Below are positions 19,401 to 27,387 of a DNA stretch of 64,000 nucleotides, piece after piece. The DNA is from CAZBDV01 sp964490765 (lineage in GTDB: Bacteria > Cloacimonadota > Cloacimonadia > Cloacimonadales > JAJBBL01), in the NCBI GenBank assembly GCA_964490765.1, contig CAZBDV010000006.1:1-64000 (forward strand), read 5' to 3'. Numbering within the stretch: position 1 is the first letter of the stretch; the number at the start of each line of letters is the position of its first letter. A model generated the notes under the pieces. The model did not search any database and had not been told where the DNA came from. It saw only the letters and a list, made by a program, of their open reading frames with translations. The position numbers were made by a program, and so were the translations under genes.

Positions 19401-19538
19401 ATTTCCCACATTGTGCCAGACGGAAACATCCATTAATTTTGATGTATCACTACCCTCTATTGCAGCAGCAGAGAGGGGCACTTCAATGAATGCCACTCCG
19501 AGCAGCAGGATACATATTACATATTTCAATAATTTCAT
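16479..19538 (-). CDS. Large secreted protein with type IX-style C-terminal domain
   Basis: Protein of 1019 residues with a signal peptide (MKLLKYVICILLLGVAFIE, cleaved after about residue 26). The body is rich in aromatic and acidic residues and I recognise no enzyme. It carries two acidic calcium-binding-like loops (VDDDGDVLIDEDPVG and DDDTDGLIDEDGSP), matching loops in the PorV-like protein next to it. The last 110 residues resemble a sorting/FlgD-like domain (VVPNPYFGLSKF, then IKIYTLAGDLVDTI, then ILAPGVYLYSVKDH, ending VDKFVIIQ). The ATG at 19538 has GGAGGAG upstream and makes a clean signal peptide; the frame extends 15 codons further. It lies between tonB and the PorV-like gene. Confidence 0.82.
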   Translation of the reverse strand: MKLLKYVICILLLGVAFIEVPLSAAAIEGSDTSKLMDVSVWHNVGNIWLRVSNFGFFGSGNNRPQWPSLEYPGGSGIDYLYQGALWFGAKKIRRDLQQRKLYWTDWPPQNENDTITEDHPDWTPDHVVVVDTLTSVGFDGDYSFYQFLPAYIPFEANYLGFDYAEYNPYDRVMTQSIRTQRAGVDDDGDVLIDEDPVGMAFPFRAGHELPEGLEDLGGAFLHQHDPIMQSTLIEENLDIWFPLGFVNLGEDPSGGLYNLTKPHDDDTDGLIDEDGSPVSEQDYISYYYDYSPFTPIGDPRHQERKHGQSASSFRHHPMNIKVRQLSYQWSYEFIKNLVYVEFNITNMNPYDTLYDCAMAIYMDCDVGPQAWEADARSMDDVSGYVAGTGYEFAYTRDFDGDGGLTTGWIGARVCTPDPEELEFACWVWSRGDGPDHRQPRRIPPLAGLITSNEKYWLMTGRNPNEDKFRPLRPPGWDETMDPWYEEPTPNDTRFLFAFYGDMQGLDDPTEGSWNLAPGRTMKIVVAVFPGENLEELKRTAVWAKEIYGDAQTLETVILPDIFPHYTPPEPPDIPKMYAELADNGNRIDVYWDNRSEFTLDRMVVPAEQLGWQETFPERADSYIPNFPDYFGIDEDEWPEQFLPPDPDDPDYIEKLNPSAVVNPWTANRLRHDYQGYALYGRSGTGIQENWMHIERWDKVDTEQDHIDYEVALDFGYDFGGFLGIDKGLPNGRLATEEDTNYYLYDEMYRLRPIEEGEMIYGFPIYNHEFLSMDELEAIVALNLSFEEEALMFKHPDLRPEIYLELYDDAFIPLPEHSGQQAYNLGTEDALMALHIERLGRRYYKHHISHPPKGIEYYIAVTAWDRGMPDFGLESLESGRDADANMKVLFPGPTAQSSMDNIYVVPNPYFGLSKFDGRREGDMKGDRSKRIWFVNLPERATIKIYTLAGDLVDTIEHDGATEEDIITVSRAASTGLTASGMASWDVLSRHRQILAPGVYLYSVKDHSNGKIKVDKFVIIQ

Positions 19539-19656
19539 ACTACCTACTCCTCCATAAAGATGAAGTTGATTGTAACCCAGCATTGATATTCCTCGAAGCT
19601 GAGTTCAATCTTCTTACTCTTCTCTCTTTAAGGTTGTTTATTTTTTTCTTCAAAAT

Positions 19657-20301
19657 CTATTGCTCTAACTGAAAATCGATTGGAATTCTAGCCCAGACGG
19701 CAACAGGTTGTCCACCACTCATTGCCGGAGTAAATTCCCATTGCCTGACTGCTCTAATTGCCGCTTCGTCTAACCCACCGGGACCGGCCATAAGAGATCT
19801 TGCAACCTCAACAGCCCCTACGGAGCCATCTCTTAAGACTTCAACTTCCAGGACAACCGTACCCTGAATGCCGCTTCTCCTGGCAAAAGTAGGATACTCC
19901 GGATTAACTCTTCTTATAGGTTGTGGTGGTTCGTCATAAATAACGAAACGGGGTGTTTCCCCGATACCCGGAGGTGGTTGAACTACCTCATAGGGATCCA
20001 ATACAGTTCTATCTATCGTCTCAACAATTTCGAGTTCATCTCCTTCATCGGTAAACTCATCGTCGATAATGATCTCCACAGGTGGTCTGACCAGTTCTTC
20101 GGGTGGTTCAATCCTCTCCCTGATTTCAGGGGGTATCTCTATCGCCTCTGTCACTCTTACTTCACTGACGTAAGGTTTAACCTCGATTTTGGGTGAAACA
20201 AGAAATGAAAAGAGAAGCAGTAATACAGCGAGGCTGAAGGCCTTATCATAGAAACTGTTGGCGACATCTTTCCAATCTGTATAACGTCTGTTGTTCATCA
20301 T
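19657..20301 (-). CDS. tonB: TonB family energy transducer
   Basis: Protein of 214 residues with one N-terminal membrane helix (about 20-38), a proline- and acid-rich periplasmic linker (IPPEIRERIEPPEELVRPP, QPPPGIGETP) and a C-terminal TonB domain from about residue 125 (RRVNPEYPTFARRSGIQGTV, then AIRAVRQWEFTPA). It couples the ExbB/ExbD proton motor to outer-membrane receptors. It is immediately downstream of two exbD genes (11 bases) and in the same run as exbB and the receptor, so all five probably form one unit. Confidence 0.92.
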   Translation of the reverse strand: MMNNRRYTDWKDVANSFYDKAFSLAVLLLLFSFLVSPKIEVKPYVSEVRVTEAIEIPPEIRERIEPPEELVRPPVEIIIDDEFTDEGDELEIVETIDRTVLDPYEVVQPPPGIGETPRFVIYDEPPQPIRRVNPEYPTFARRSGIQGTVVLEVEVLRDGSVGAVEVARSLMAGPGGLDEAAIRAVRQWEFTPAMSGGQPVAVWARIPIDFQLEQ

Positions 20302-20311
20302 ACGCCCCCTC

Positions 20312-20719
20312 TTATCTCCTTAACCTTGCTTCAAATGCTACCCGCAGGGCATTTGCCTCTCTTAACTGATTCAGGATATCTGCCATCGTGCCGTAATCGG
20401 TATTTCTATCCGTACGGAAACTGACGATCGTGTTATAATCCTCATACAACTTACGAACCATTATATCTCTTACCATCGGAATATCGATAACGAAATCGTC
20501 TATCGATATCGTTCCTGCACGGTCTACATAGACAGTGGTTGCAGTACGTCGCGGTACTTTTTCTATCTCTCTTGCTTCCGGCATTGTTACTCGAAGACCC
20601 CGTTCACTTACGAAAACGGTCGTAACCATAAAGAAGACCAGAAGCAGAAATGCGATATCAGACATAGAGGCTGTGGGGATAATACTTTCCGGTTTCGATT
20701 TTGCTTGTAATTTTGCCAT
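20312..20719 (-). CDS. exbD: ExbD/TolR-family protein, second copy
   Basis: Protein of 135 residues with a short cytoplasmic N-terminus (AKLQAKSKPESIIPTASMSD), one membrane helix that keeps the proton-channel Asp (SMSDIAFLLLVFFMVTTVF), and a periplasmic ExbD domain (VYVDRAGTISIDD, VSFRTDRNTDYGTMADIL). It is part of the Ton motor. It lies 9 bases from the first exbD and 11 bases from tonB. The two ExbD copies differ clearly, which suggests a mixed stator rather than a recent duplication. Confidence 0.92.
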   Translation of the reverse strand: MAKLQAKSKPESIIPTASMSDIAFLLLVFFMVTTVFVSERGLRVTMPEAREIEKVPRRTATTVYVDRAGTISIDDFVIDIPMVRDIMVRKLYEDYNTIVSFRTDRNTDYGTMADILNQLREANALRVAFEARLRR

Positions 20720-20728
20720 AAGTCCCCC

Positions 20729-21136
20729 TTAATGAGTTGAAAGTGATATTTTCTCTGCACCGGCAGCTCTTAATCTATCCAGAGCGTCGATCATATGAAA
20801 ATATCTGCTTCTTCTGTCTGATCTCAAAGAAACCACTAAATCGGGATTTTCAGCAACCATGATCCTGATCCTGCTTTCCAGTTGGGCATAAGTAATCTCT
20901 TCATCATTGAGAGCTATACGTCCCTCCTGATTAATAAGTACACGGGCGATATTCTCTTCTCTGAGCCTTACTCGCTGTGCTCCTTCTTCTGCCGGGGGTG
21001 GTAATACCAGTCCCAGCCCTTTCTTAATATCGAACGTTGTCGTTGTTAAGAAGAAAACAAGGAGCAAAAAAGCGACATCAGGCATCGATGCTGTCGGAAT
21101 CCCACCTAATGGTCTTTTTTTCCTTCTAAATTTCAT
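20729..21136 (-). CDS. exbD: ExbD/TolR-family protein, first copy
   Basis: Protein of 135 residues with the ExbD plan: a basic N-terminus (MKFRRKKRPLGGIPTASMPD), one membrane helix with the conserved Asp (SMPDVAFLLLVFFLTTTTF), and a periplasmic domain (RVLINQEGRIALNDEEI, VSLRSDRRSRYFHMIDAL). It is the proton-motor partner of the ExbB encoded just upstream. Two different exbD genes followed by tonB is a layout common in FCB bacteria. The start has a G-rich ribosome binding site. Confidence 0.92.
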   Translation of the reverse strand: MKFRRKKRPLGGIPTASMPDVAFLLLVFFLTTTTFDIKKGLGLVLPPPAEEGAQRVRLREENIARVLINQEGRIALNDEEITYAQLESRIRIMVAENPDLVVSLRSDRRSRYFHMIDALDRLRAAGAEKISLSTH

Positions 21137-21216
21137 TCATCCCCCTTATAGTTCAGAGTTAAAAGTCTGCATCCTTCAGCTGTCAGTGTCGGAGCATACC
21201 TTTGACAACTCCCTTT

Positions 21217-22035
21217 TTATTTATTCTCTACAAGGGTTTCTACTAATGACTCAGAAGCCTTTTGCATATCGATAACCAGGCCATCAACCATGGTCATAAA
21301 CATATTGTTAAAGAACTGCACGGGAATAGCAATTGCGAGACCTGATGCTGTAGTAATCAAGGCAATTCTGATACCGTCAGCAACGATAGTCGGGTCAACT
21401 TCACCAGCTCTGGCAATAGCATCGAATGCCGCTATCATACCGACAACTGTTCCGAAAAATCCCATCATAGGAGCCAGGTTAATGGTAGTTCCCAGAGGAA
21501 TAAATCCTTTATCAAGATATGCCAGTTCGAGTGCAGCAGCACTTTCAATGGCTTTCTCAACAGCTTCTACACCCTGATCTGCTTTCAGAAGAGCCATATG
21601 AAGTACCATTGCTACGGGGCCCCTTGTCTCTTCACAGATTTTAGCTGCATCACTGTATTTCTTCTCTTCGACCAGTGGCATTACTCTGGTAAGCAATTCG
21701 TTGATATTGACCTTCGCATAGGATAAAACAACGAGTTTCCAGATAATAATCGCAATAGCCCAGATCAACAATACCAGAAGTGGCCACATAGCAAAACCAC
21801 CCTGAATAAAGAGATCTACCAACCCACTGCCAACGATTTTACGTGCCAGCACTTCCAGCCAGCCCATTTCCGGAATATCTTCAAAAACAACTTCCTCTTC
21901 GACTTCCGGAGCAACACCGGTTTCATCTTCCATCATCGGGGCAGTTTCCTGTGCTGCTTCTTGTGCTACAAGAAAGCTAATCGAGAAAACCAAGATGAAA
22001 AGTGCTATAAGTAATCTTTTATGACCATTCACCAT
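21217..22035 (-). CDS. exbB: ExbB/TolQ/MotA-family proton channel with N-terminal signal-like segment
   Basis: Protein of 272 residues. It starts with a signal-peptide-like helix (LLIALFILVFSISFLVA), followed by an acidic periplasmic stretch (about residues 26-55) that is absent from short ExbB proteins. Three membrane helices of the MotA/TolQ/ExbB fold follow: WPLLVLLIWAIAIIIWKL, then LAPMMGFFGTVVGMIAAF, then ALITTASGLAIAIPVQF. The conserved GTVVGMI and TTASGLAIAIP motifs are present. It forms the proton-driven motor with the two ExbDs and TonB encoded next. It is preceded by the receptor gene and by a hairpin at 22099-22127. Confidence 0.93.
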   Translation of the reverse strand: MVNGHKRLLIALFILVFSISFLVAQEAAQETAPMMEDETGVAPEVEEEVVFEDIPEMGWLEVLARKIVGSGLVDLFIQGGFAMWPLLVLLIWAIAIIIWKLVVLSYAKVNINELLTRVMPLVEEKKYSDAAKICEETRGPVAMVLHMALLKADQGVEAVEKAIESAAALELAYLDKGFIPLGTTINLAPMMGFFGTVVGMIAAFDAIARAGEVDPTIVADGIRIALITTASGLAIAIPVQFFNNMFMTMVDGLVIDMQKASESLVETLVENK

Positions 22036-22098
22036 TTTCTTTTATTCCTCCTCTTTTTCACTTTAATAAACCTTATATGTCACATTAGTGGACATTTC

Positions 22099-22127
22099 GC
22101 GAGAGGACGGTTTCTCCGCCCTCTCGC
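22099..22127 (-). repeat. 12-bp hairpin between the TonB receptor and exbB
   Basis: GCGAGAGGACGG pairs with CCGCCCTCTCGC, with one mismatch and a 5-base loop, just past the receptor stop. No U-tract follows on the minus strand. It could lower transcription from receptor to motor genes or protect the receptor mRNA. Confidence 0.5.
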
Positions 22128-22138
22128 TGAATATATTA

Positions 22139-25105
22139 TTACCAACTGTAAGAAACACCCAGTGTATAAGTTCTTCCTGCAGAGTAAGCGGATGGATCCT
22201 GTATATACTCTAAGTAATTGTGCAATACTTCCTGATACACATAATTTGAGTTAGATTCACTCAGATCTTCGCCATCCCAATCTGGACTTCCTGTTCTCGG
22301 ATATACCCAGTTAACATTCTTTTTGTTAAACAGGTTATCGATATTAGCAAATATCCTGAAAGTACGGTTTCTACCGAAACGGAAATTCTTGGTAAGCCGG
22401 AGATTGGCATTCTCGATGTGCGGCATACGGCGGCTGTTAGTATCGAGCATCTGAGTACCCTCTTCATTCATCGGAGTATAGGGATAACCTGTAGAGATCG
22501 AATAGATAAAGTTCATGGAGATATCATCAAGCGGGAATATAGTATCTGTAAAGGGAATCCACCATTCTTCATCTCTTCCTATTCTGAACTCGAAATTAAG
22601 GTTGGCTGAATGTCTGGTATCCCATTCCAGAGGGAATTCTCTCAGATTTTTGAATTCATCCTGTCTCTGGAGGCCGGAATGGTTACCCTGTGCCCAGGCA
22701 AAGGAGTAGGATACAGAGCCGGCGGTGAAGTTCGAAAGTCTCTTCTGCATTGTCAGGTCAACACCTCTTGCACTACCATAGTCCTCAGAAACATACTGAT
22801 ACCAGCTTATGTTCTCATCTATCGGGTCTACTCTTTCCTGCAGACTTACATAATTATAGATATTTTTATAGTATGCCGTGATGTCGAGGATGTAATCCTC
22901 TCTTATCTGTCTCTGCAGACCGACTTCATAAGTAATAGTGACCTGAGGTTCCAGATTCGGGTTACCTACATCGACATTTGTTTGTGACTGAATAGCATCT
23001 TCCGGTTTTGCTGTAGTGAAGATGTACTGCATCTGCGGTAACTGGTTCTGATAGTTGTAGGCAAAGTGCAACACAGCTCGCTCAGATATGGGGTGTGAGA
23101 CACCAACACGGGGAGAAACCATAACACGGAATTTCTCCACTTCATCGTCTGTCAATTCATCCCATTTTGTTCTCAAATATGTTCCATCATCCTGGCGAAT
23201 CAGATAATCATTACCGAGGTACCAGAAGTCTAATCTCAGCCCGAGATTGGCAATCATACCTTCAAACTGCAGCCTGTTCTGCAGATAATAGGCACCCTGC
23301 CAGGGTTTGGCTTTGTAACCGTCGGTTTCACCAGAAGTCTCTCGTAAAGCTTCCAGGGTGCTCACATGAGTATAGACAGTTATCGAGTCTATGACAGGTG
23401 ATTGATCATCACCCGGAGTTTCGTATACCGGAATGTAGCCCGCTATTTCTCCGTTATTCTGCAGATAAGTGTCAAGCCTCAGCCTGTTAATTTGTGCCGG
23501 GTTAAAGAGACGGTCTTTAATGATCTCATGTCTGGTTACTTCAAAGCCCGTCTTGATGTTATTGATCATGCTCATCTGATACTCGAAGTCGGTTCTCAAT
23601 GTCACCGTAGTCGTTCTGTCATCGATAAATCTTGACCAGTAAGAACCTGGTGCAGCAAAGCCACTGATCGATCTCTCTCTCTCTGAACCGAAGACTCGGT
23701 ACGCCCAGTATGAGCTGTCGATATATCCATAGTCTGGGTTATCGATTACACCACTCTGAGTATTATCGATCTGGATGATCCCCTCAAGATCTGATTGATA
23801 TGTATCTATGTCAAAACCGGGATAATTTGGATCCAGCCGGAAGAAATCATCTCTACCGAGTTCTCTGGGACCTTCATTTCTATCCTTTCTAAACCAGCTG
23901 GCTTTGATATTCATATTCATTTGCGGATTGAATAGATGATCGTAAGTAAAGAGGTATTGTCTCATATCCTCTTCGACTTCTGCATAGTGCTCAAGAGCAT
24001 AACGCCAGGTGTGAGAATAGGGATGAAATTTGCCCTTCTCTCCCCTAACAGCGAGGGATACTGTCTGCCGCGGATTAATGCGGTAAGTCAACTTCAAATT
24101 GGCATTATAACTGTTATAGTGTCTGTCTCCCAGATCGAAGAGTAGAAAAGAATCTCTCTCTTCATAGGGATCATACCTTGGAAAATCTGCTACCAGGTTA
24201 ACCAGGTCTTCGTTGGGGTCAGAAACGAAATAATCCCTGTATCTGGAATCATGCCATAAAGCAGCAGCGTTTACGAAAAAGGTCAATCTGTTCCTGAGAT
24301 TTGGAAATATTGGTCCGAATACAGGACCACCGAGTGTTGCTTTTAACTCGTCTGAGTTACTACCGTCGGTAATAATATGATCAGAAATCAATTCTACACT
24401 ACCGGTATACTCGCTGGTACCATCACGGGTTACGATATTTACTATACCGGATTGAGCATTTCCGTATTCTGCTGAAAACCCACCGGTCATAACGACCATG
24501 TCAGCGATAGCATTTCTGTCGATTGACATTGCTGTTCCACCGTCGACCGGGTCAGAGACTGACATACCATCGATCTGATAGACCACTTCGTTAGCACGTC
24601 CTCCACGAATATGCAGGTCACCACCAATTTGCACCGCTCCTGCCTGTAGAGCGATTATACCTTCGATACTATCAACAGCAATATTCTCCATCGTCTCCTG
24701 GGTAATTCCACGGGACGATCCTGTTCTATCAGGAGTAACCATCTCTCTCTGAGCGGTAAAGGTCAATCCTTCGATATCCACAGCATCTCTGGCCATTGTG
24801 ATATTCAGAGTTACCGTTTCGTTGACATTGATTCTCTGTCCGGTTATTGTTGTCGGCCTGTATCCGATCTGCTGAGCCCTGATATCGTACGTCCCAACCG
24901 GGATATTGATCATCATATATGTTCCGTCTTCCCGGGCTTGAGTTCCCAACAGAGGATCCGTATCAACAAGTATGATATTCGCATATGCAACCGGATTCCC
25001 CTGGTCATCAACTACTCTTCCTGCAAGCCTTCCTGTAGTCTGAGCAAAGACCAAGCTTACAGTGAAGAGCAGAATTATGACGGTTATTATAATTCTTCTC
25101 TCCAT
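22139..25105 (-). CDS. TonB-dependent outer-membrane receptor (Oar/SusC-like)
   Basis: Protein of 988 residues with a signal peptide (to about residue 21). Residues 25-105 form a carboxypeptidase-regulatory-like domain (GRLAGRVVDDQGNPVAYANI, then GTYDIRAQQIGY). The plug follows at about 115-230 (GDLHIRGGRANEVVYQIDGM, then GGFSAEYGNAQSGIVNI). The rest is a beta-barrel ending in an aromatic residue (TLGVSYSW). It takes up an unknown substrate, or takes part in surface assembly, powered by the Ton motor encoded directly downstream. The start is clear (AGGGAGG). The substrate cannot be predicted; the neighbours suggest a role tied to surface proteins rather than to a sugar-utilisation locus, since there is no SusD homologue. 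Confidence 0.9.
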   Translation of the reverse strand: MERRIIITVIILLFTVSLVFAQTTGRLAGRVVDDQGNPVAYANIILVDTDPLLGTQAREDGTYMMINIPVGTYDIRAQQIGYRPTTITGQRINVNETVTLNITMARDAVDIEGLTFTAQREMVTPDRTGSSRGITQETMENIAVDSIEGIIALQAGAVQIGGDLHIRGGRANEVVYQIDGMSVSDPVDGGTAMSIDRNAIADMVVMTGGFSAEYGNAQSGIVNIVTRDGTSEYTGSVELISDHIITDGSNSDELKATLGGPVFGPIFPNLRNRLTFFVNAAALWHDSRYRDYFVSDPNEDLVNLVADFPRYDPYEERDSFLLFDLGDRHYNSYNANLKLTYRINPRQTVSLAVRGEKGKFHPYSHTWRYALEHYAEVEEDMRQYLFTYDHLFNPQMNMNIKASWFRKDRNEGPRELGRDDFFRLDPNYPGFDIDTYQSDLEGIIQIDNTQSGVIDNPDYGYIDSSYWAYRVFGSERERSISGFAAPGSYWSRFIDDRTTTVTLRTDFEYQMSMINNIKTGFEVTRHEIIKDRLFNPAQINRLRLDTYLQNNGEIAGYIPVYETPGDDQSPVIDSITVYTHVSTLEALRETSGETDGYKAKPWQGAYYLQNRLQFEGMIANLGLRLDFWYLGNDYLIRQDDGTYLRTKWDELTDDEVEKFRVMVSPRVGVSHPISERAVLHFAYNYQNQLPQMQYIFTTAKPEDAIQSQTNVDVGNPNLEPQVTITYEVGLQRQIREDYILDITAYYKNIYNYVSLQERVDPIDENISWYQYVSEDYGSARGVDLTMQKRLSNFTAGSVSYSFAWAQGNHSGLQRQDEFKNLREFPLEWDTRHSANLNFEFRIGRDEEWWIPFTDTIFPLDDISMNFIYSISTGYPYTPMNEEGTQMLDTNSRRMPHIENANLRLTKNFRFGRNRTFRIFANIDNLFNKKNVNWVYPRTGSPDWDGEDLSESNSNYVYQEVLHNYLEYIQDPSAYSAGRTYTLGVSYSW

Positions 25106-25183
25106 CCAAAATCCTCCCTAAGTATCATTACATTTATAGATCGTATTCTTTATATTCAAATTCTGCTCGTTGTTATATATATG

Positions 25184-26026
25184 TCAAACTCTTTTTTCCC
25201 TTTTCATCCGTTTTTTGTTCCACTCCTCAGTCGAGTACTTCTTAAACGCAAGCTCTTTAGCACGTTGCATCTCCAGGTCGCTCGGAGCAGTTGCCAGATT
25301 GAACTTATCTTCCGGCCAGGCAGTGCTGAATCCCTGCAATAGAGAGTCAACTACCTTCTGGAAATCGAGTTCCTGCCCGAGGATCTTCTCCAGAGATATA
25401 GTTCTTCTTTCCAGCAGGGCTGAGAGCCTTAACCTGTCATCGTCAGTTATTCCGGGCACGAATTCTGCCACTACCTTCTGGTCCTTTGTTCTCAGGATCG
25501 ATCCGTGTTGCAGGAAAGCCCTGCTATTTCTCGTCTGGGCACTCCCGACGAGTTTCTTTCTCTTATAGGACAGTTCGAACCGTGAGGTACTGGTAAAGCA
25601 TGGATTGGCAGATTTTTTCTGCTCCTGGCGTGAGAGCTCACCTCTCGAGAGCTCCACATCGATATCCATTTTCTTCAATCCGGCAGCCAGGGCCGAGCTT
25701 ATCCGCATATAAGTATCGAGGATATTCCCTCCCATTGCTCCTTCCAGCCTGGCGATAACGGCATAAGTGACCTCATCTTCATGAAGCACCATTCTCCCGC
25801 CGGTAGGTCTTCTGACAAAGCCATAATCAGACTTTACGAGACGATTAAAATCGAGTTCTTTCTCAATATCCTGGTTGTAACCACAGGAGAAAGATGCCGG
25901 TTCCCAGTCATAGAATCTGATCGTTGGCAAAGAACTCTCTTCGCCAACCCCGATATAGATAGCTTCGTCCAACCCCATATTCAAAAAGGGATCCATCTTA
26001 CCCGAGATCAAAACGCGCCAGTCCAT
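25184..26026 (-). CDS. LipM-type octanoyl/lipoyl protein transferase
   Basis: Protein of 280 residues of the lipoate ligase/octanoyltransferase fold. The motif RRPTGGRMVLHEDEVTYA and the segment NPCFTSTSRFEL (Cys143), followed by KKLVGSAQTR and LQHGSIL, match the LipM group. LipM moves octanoyl groups from acyl carrier protein to GcvH or E2 domains using that Cys. A lipoate ligase or LipL-like role is the alternative. The ATG at 26026 gives the normal family start; a TTG 7 codons upstream overlaps the purM stop. It is probably cotranscribed with purM. Confidence 0.82.
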   Translation of the reverse strand: MDWRVLISGKMDPFLNMGLDEAIYIGVGEESSLPTIRFYDWEPASFSCGYNQDIEKELDFNRLVKSDYGFVRRPTGGRMVLHEDEVTYAVIARLEGAMGGNILDTYMRISSALAAGLKKMDIDVELSRGELSRQEQKKSANPCFTSTSRFELSYKRKKLVGSAQTRNSRAFLQHGSILRTKDQKVVAEFVPGITDDDRLRLSALLERRTISLEKILGQELDFQKVVDSLLQGFSTAWPEDKFNLATAPSDLEMQRAKELAFKKYSTEEWNKKRMKREKRV

Positions 26027-26043
26027 AACAACAATCCGCAACC

Positions 26044-27084
26044 TCAAACAGAATACCCGGCAAGAGTATCGGAAGTGAGCTCTACTCGTTCTCGTCCCTC
26101 ATCTTGTCTCATTCGACCAATAAAAATACCTCCAGCATTCCGGATCAAATCCCGGGCCGTGTTGCTCTCCGTTACGGTGATGAAACCTATCCCCATATTA
26201 AAGACGTTATACATCTCCTCTTCGCTTATTCCACCGACTCTCTGTAAATATTGGAATATCTTCGGTATTTCCCAATTACTTTTATCGATCTCGGCAGAGA
26301 GCCCTTGCGGTATTATCCGCGACAGGTTACCGCCAATTCCACCACCGGTAATATGAGCCATACCATGAATTCTATCCGGGTCTGCGTAACCCTTCAGGAG
26401 ATGATAATAGGATTTATGCACTCTGAGCAGTGCTTCCCCGACACTCGAACCGAGATCTTCAATGTAGCTGTCAACCTTCAACTTCTGTTCAGCAAAGAGT
26501 ATCTTTCTGGCCAGGGTATATCCGTTTGTATGAAGTCCTGTCGATGGGAATCCGACCAGTATATCATCTTCACTGATCCTGCTCCCGTTGATGATCCTGT
26601 CACGATCTACACAACCGATTATCGTTCCGACCAGATCGAGGTCATCTTCTGCATAGATCGAGGGCATTTCAGCAGTTTCACCACCTATCAGGGCCATATC
26701 ATGCTCTTTACAGGCTTTTACCATACCGGAAACAACCTTCTCTATCCTATCAGGTTCTACCCGGTTAATGCCGATATAATCGAGAAAGAACAGGGGTGTA
26801 GCACCGTGGACGAATATGTCATTCACCGAGTGATTGACCAGATCCTCACCAATGGTATGATATTTATCTGCGGCTTTTGCAACACAGAGCTTTGTCCCAA
26901 CCCCATCGGTACTGGAGATCAGCACAGGTTGCGCCCATTTATTTTTATCGAGGGCATATAGTCCACCGAAACTTCCGAGTTCCGATAGGACGTTTGCGGT
27001 AAATGTCTGTTTAACCAGCGGCTTGATTCTCTTAACCGTCTCGTTTCCTTTTTGAATATCTACTCCGGATTCTCTGTAATCCAA
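26044..27084 (-). CDS. purM: Phosphoribosylformylglycinamidine cyclo-ligase (AIR synthetase)
   Basis: Protein of 346 residues, the normal length for PurM, which closes the imidazole ring in purine synthesis (FGAM + ATP to AIR). Family landmarks are DGVGTKLCVA, HSVNDIFVHGATPLFFLDYI, IGGETAEMPSIY, DILVGFPSTGLHTNGYTLAR and HITGGGIGGNLSRIIP. The start codon is TTG at 27084, preceded by GAGAGGAAG; there is no ATG nearby in frame. The next gene downstream is lipM, 17 bases away. A 14-bp palindrome (TCAGTTATAACTGA, 27132-27145) lies upstream and may be an operator. Confidence 0.96.
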   Translation of the reverse strand: MDYRESGVDIQKGNETVKRIKPLVKQTFTANVLSELGSFGGLYALDKNKWAQPVLISSTDGVGTKLCVAKAADKYHTIGEDLVNHSVNDIFVHGATPLFFLDYIGINRVEPDRIEKVVSGMVKACKEHDMALIGGETAEMPSIYAEDDLDLVGTIIGCVDRDRIINGSRISEDDILVGFPSTGLHTNGYTLARKILFAEQKLKVDSYIEDLGSSVGEALLRVHKSYYHLLKGYADPDRIHGMAHITGGGIGGNLSRIIPQGLSAEIDKSNWEIPKIFQYLQRVGGISEEEMYNVFNMGIGFITVTESNTARDLIRNAGGIFIGRMRQDEGRERVELTSDTLAGYSV

Positions 27085-27162
27085 TTTACTTCCTCTCTTA
27101 ATAGATTCTTGATTTAAATATCCTAATTTAATCAGTTATAACTGAATAACAGGTTGAATGCA

Positions 27163-27387
27163 TTATCTCACCTGGATATCATCGATCTCTTCTACATTGG
27201 GTGAGCGGAGAAGATCCGTGAAGAAGGGGATATGAATATCTGTCAGGAAACTGATAATCATAAGAGCAACGACAAGGAGTATAATTTTCACGATCCAGTT
27301 AGTCCAGGAGGCAATTTTCGAGCTTCTTTTTTCCTCATATCTTCTTTTCAATTCTTCATTCAGAATCTTCATTGCCTTACCGTTCAT
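27163..27387 (-). CDS. Small single-pass membrane protein, unknown
   Basis: Protein of 74 residues. It has a charged N-terminal helix (LNEELKRRYEEKRSSK), one membrane helix (about 30-48, WIVKIILLVVALMIISFL) and a short acidic tail. It starts directly after the aminotransferase stop with no gap, so the two are translated together. The protein is real but not recognised. It may be an assembly or stress membrane peptide. Confidence 0.65.
   Translation of the reverse strand: MNGKAMKILNEELKRRYEEKRSSKIASWTNWIVKIILLVVALMIISFLTDIHIPFFTDLLRSPNVEEIDDIQVR

Noticed and set aside
25159..25187. TTGACA on the minus strand before the TonB receptor gene.
   Set aside because: The -35 match is perfect but no acceptable -10 box follows at 16-18 bases.
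26251..26961. A 236-codon plus-strand open frame inside purM.
   Set aside because: It is fully antisense to a well-conserved gene and has no ribosome binding site or recognisable product.
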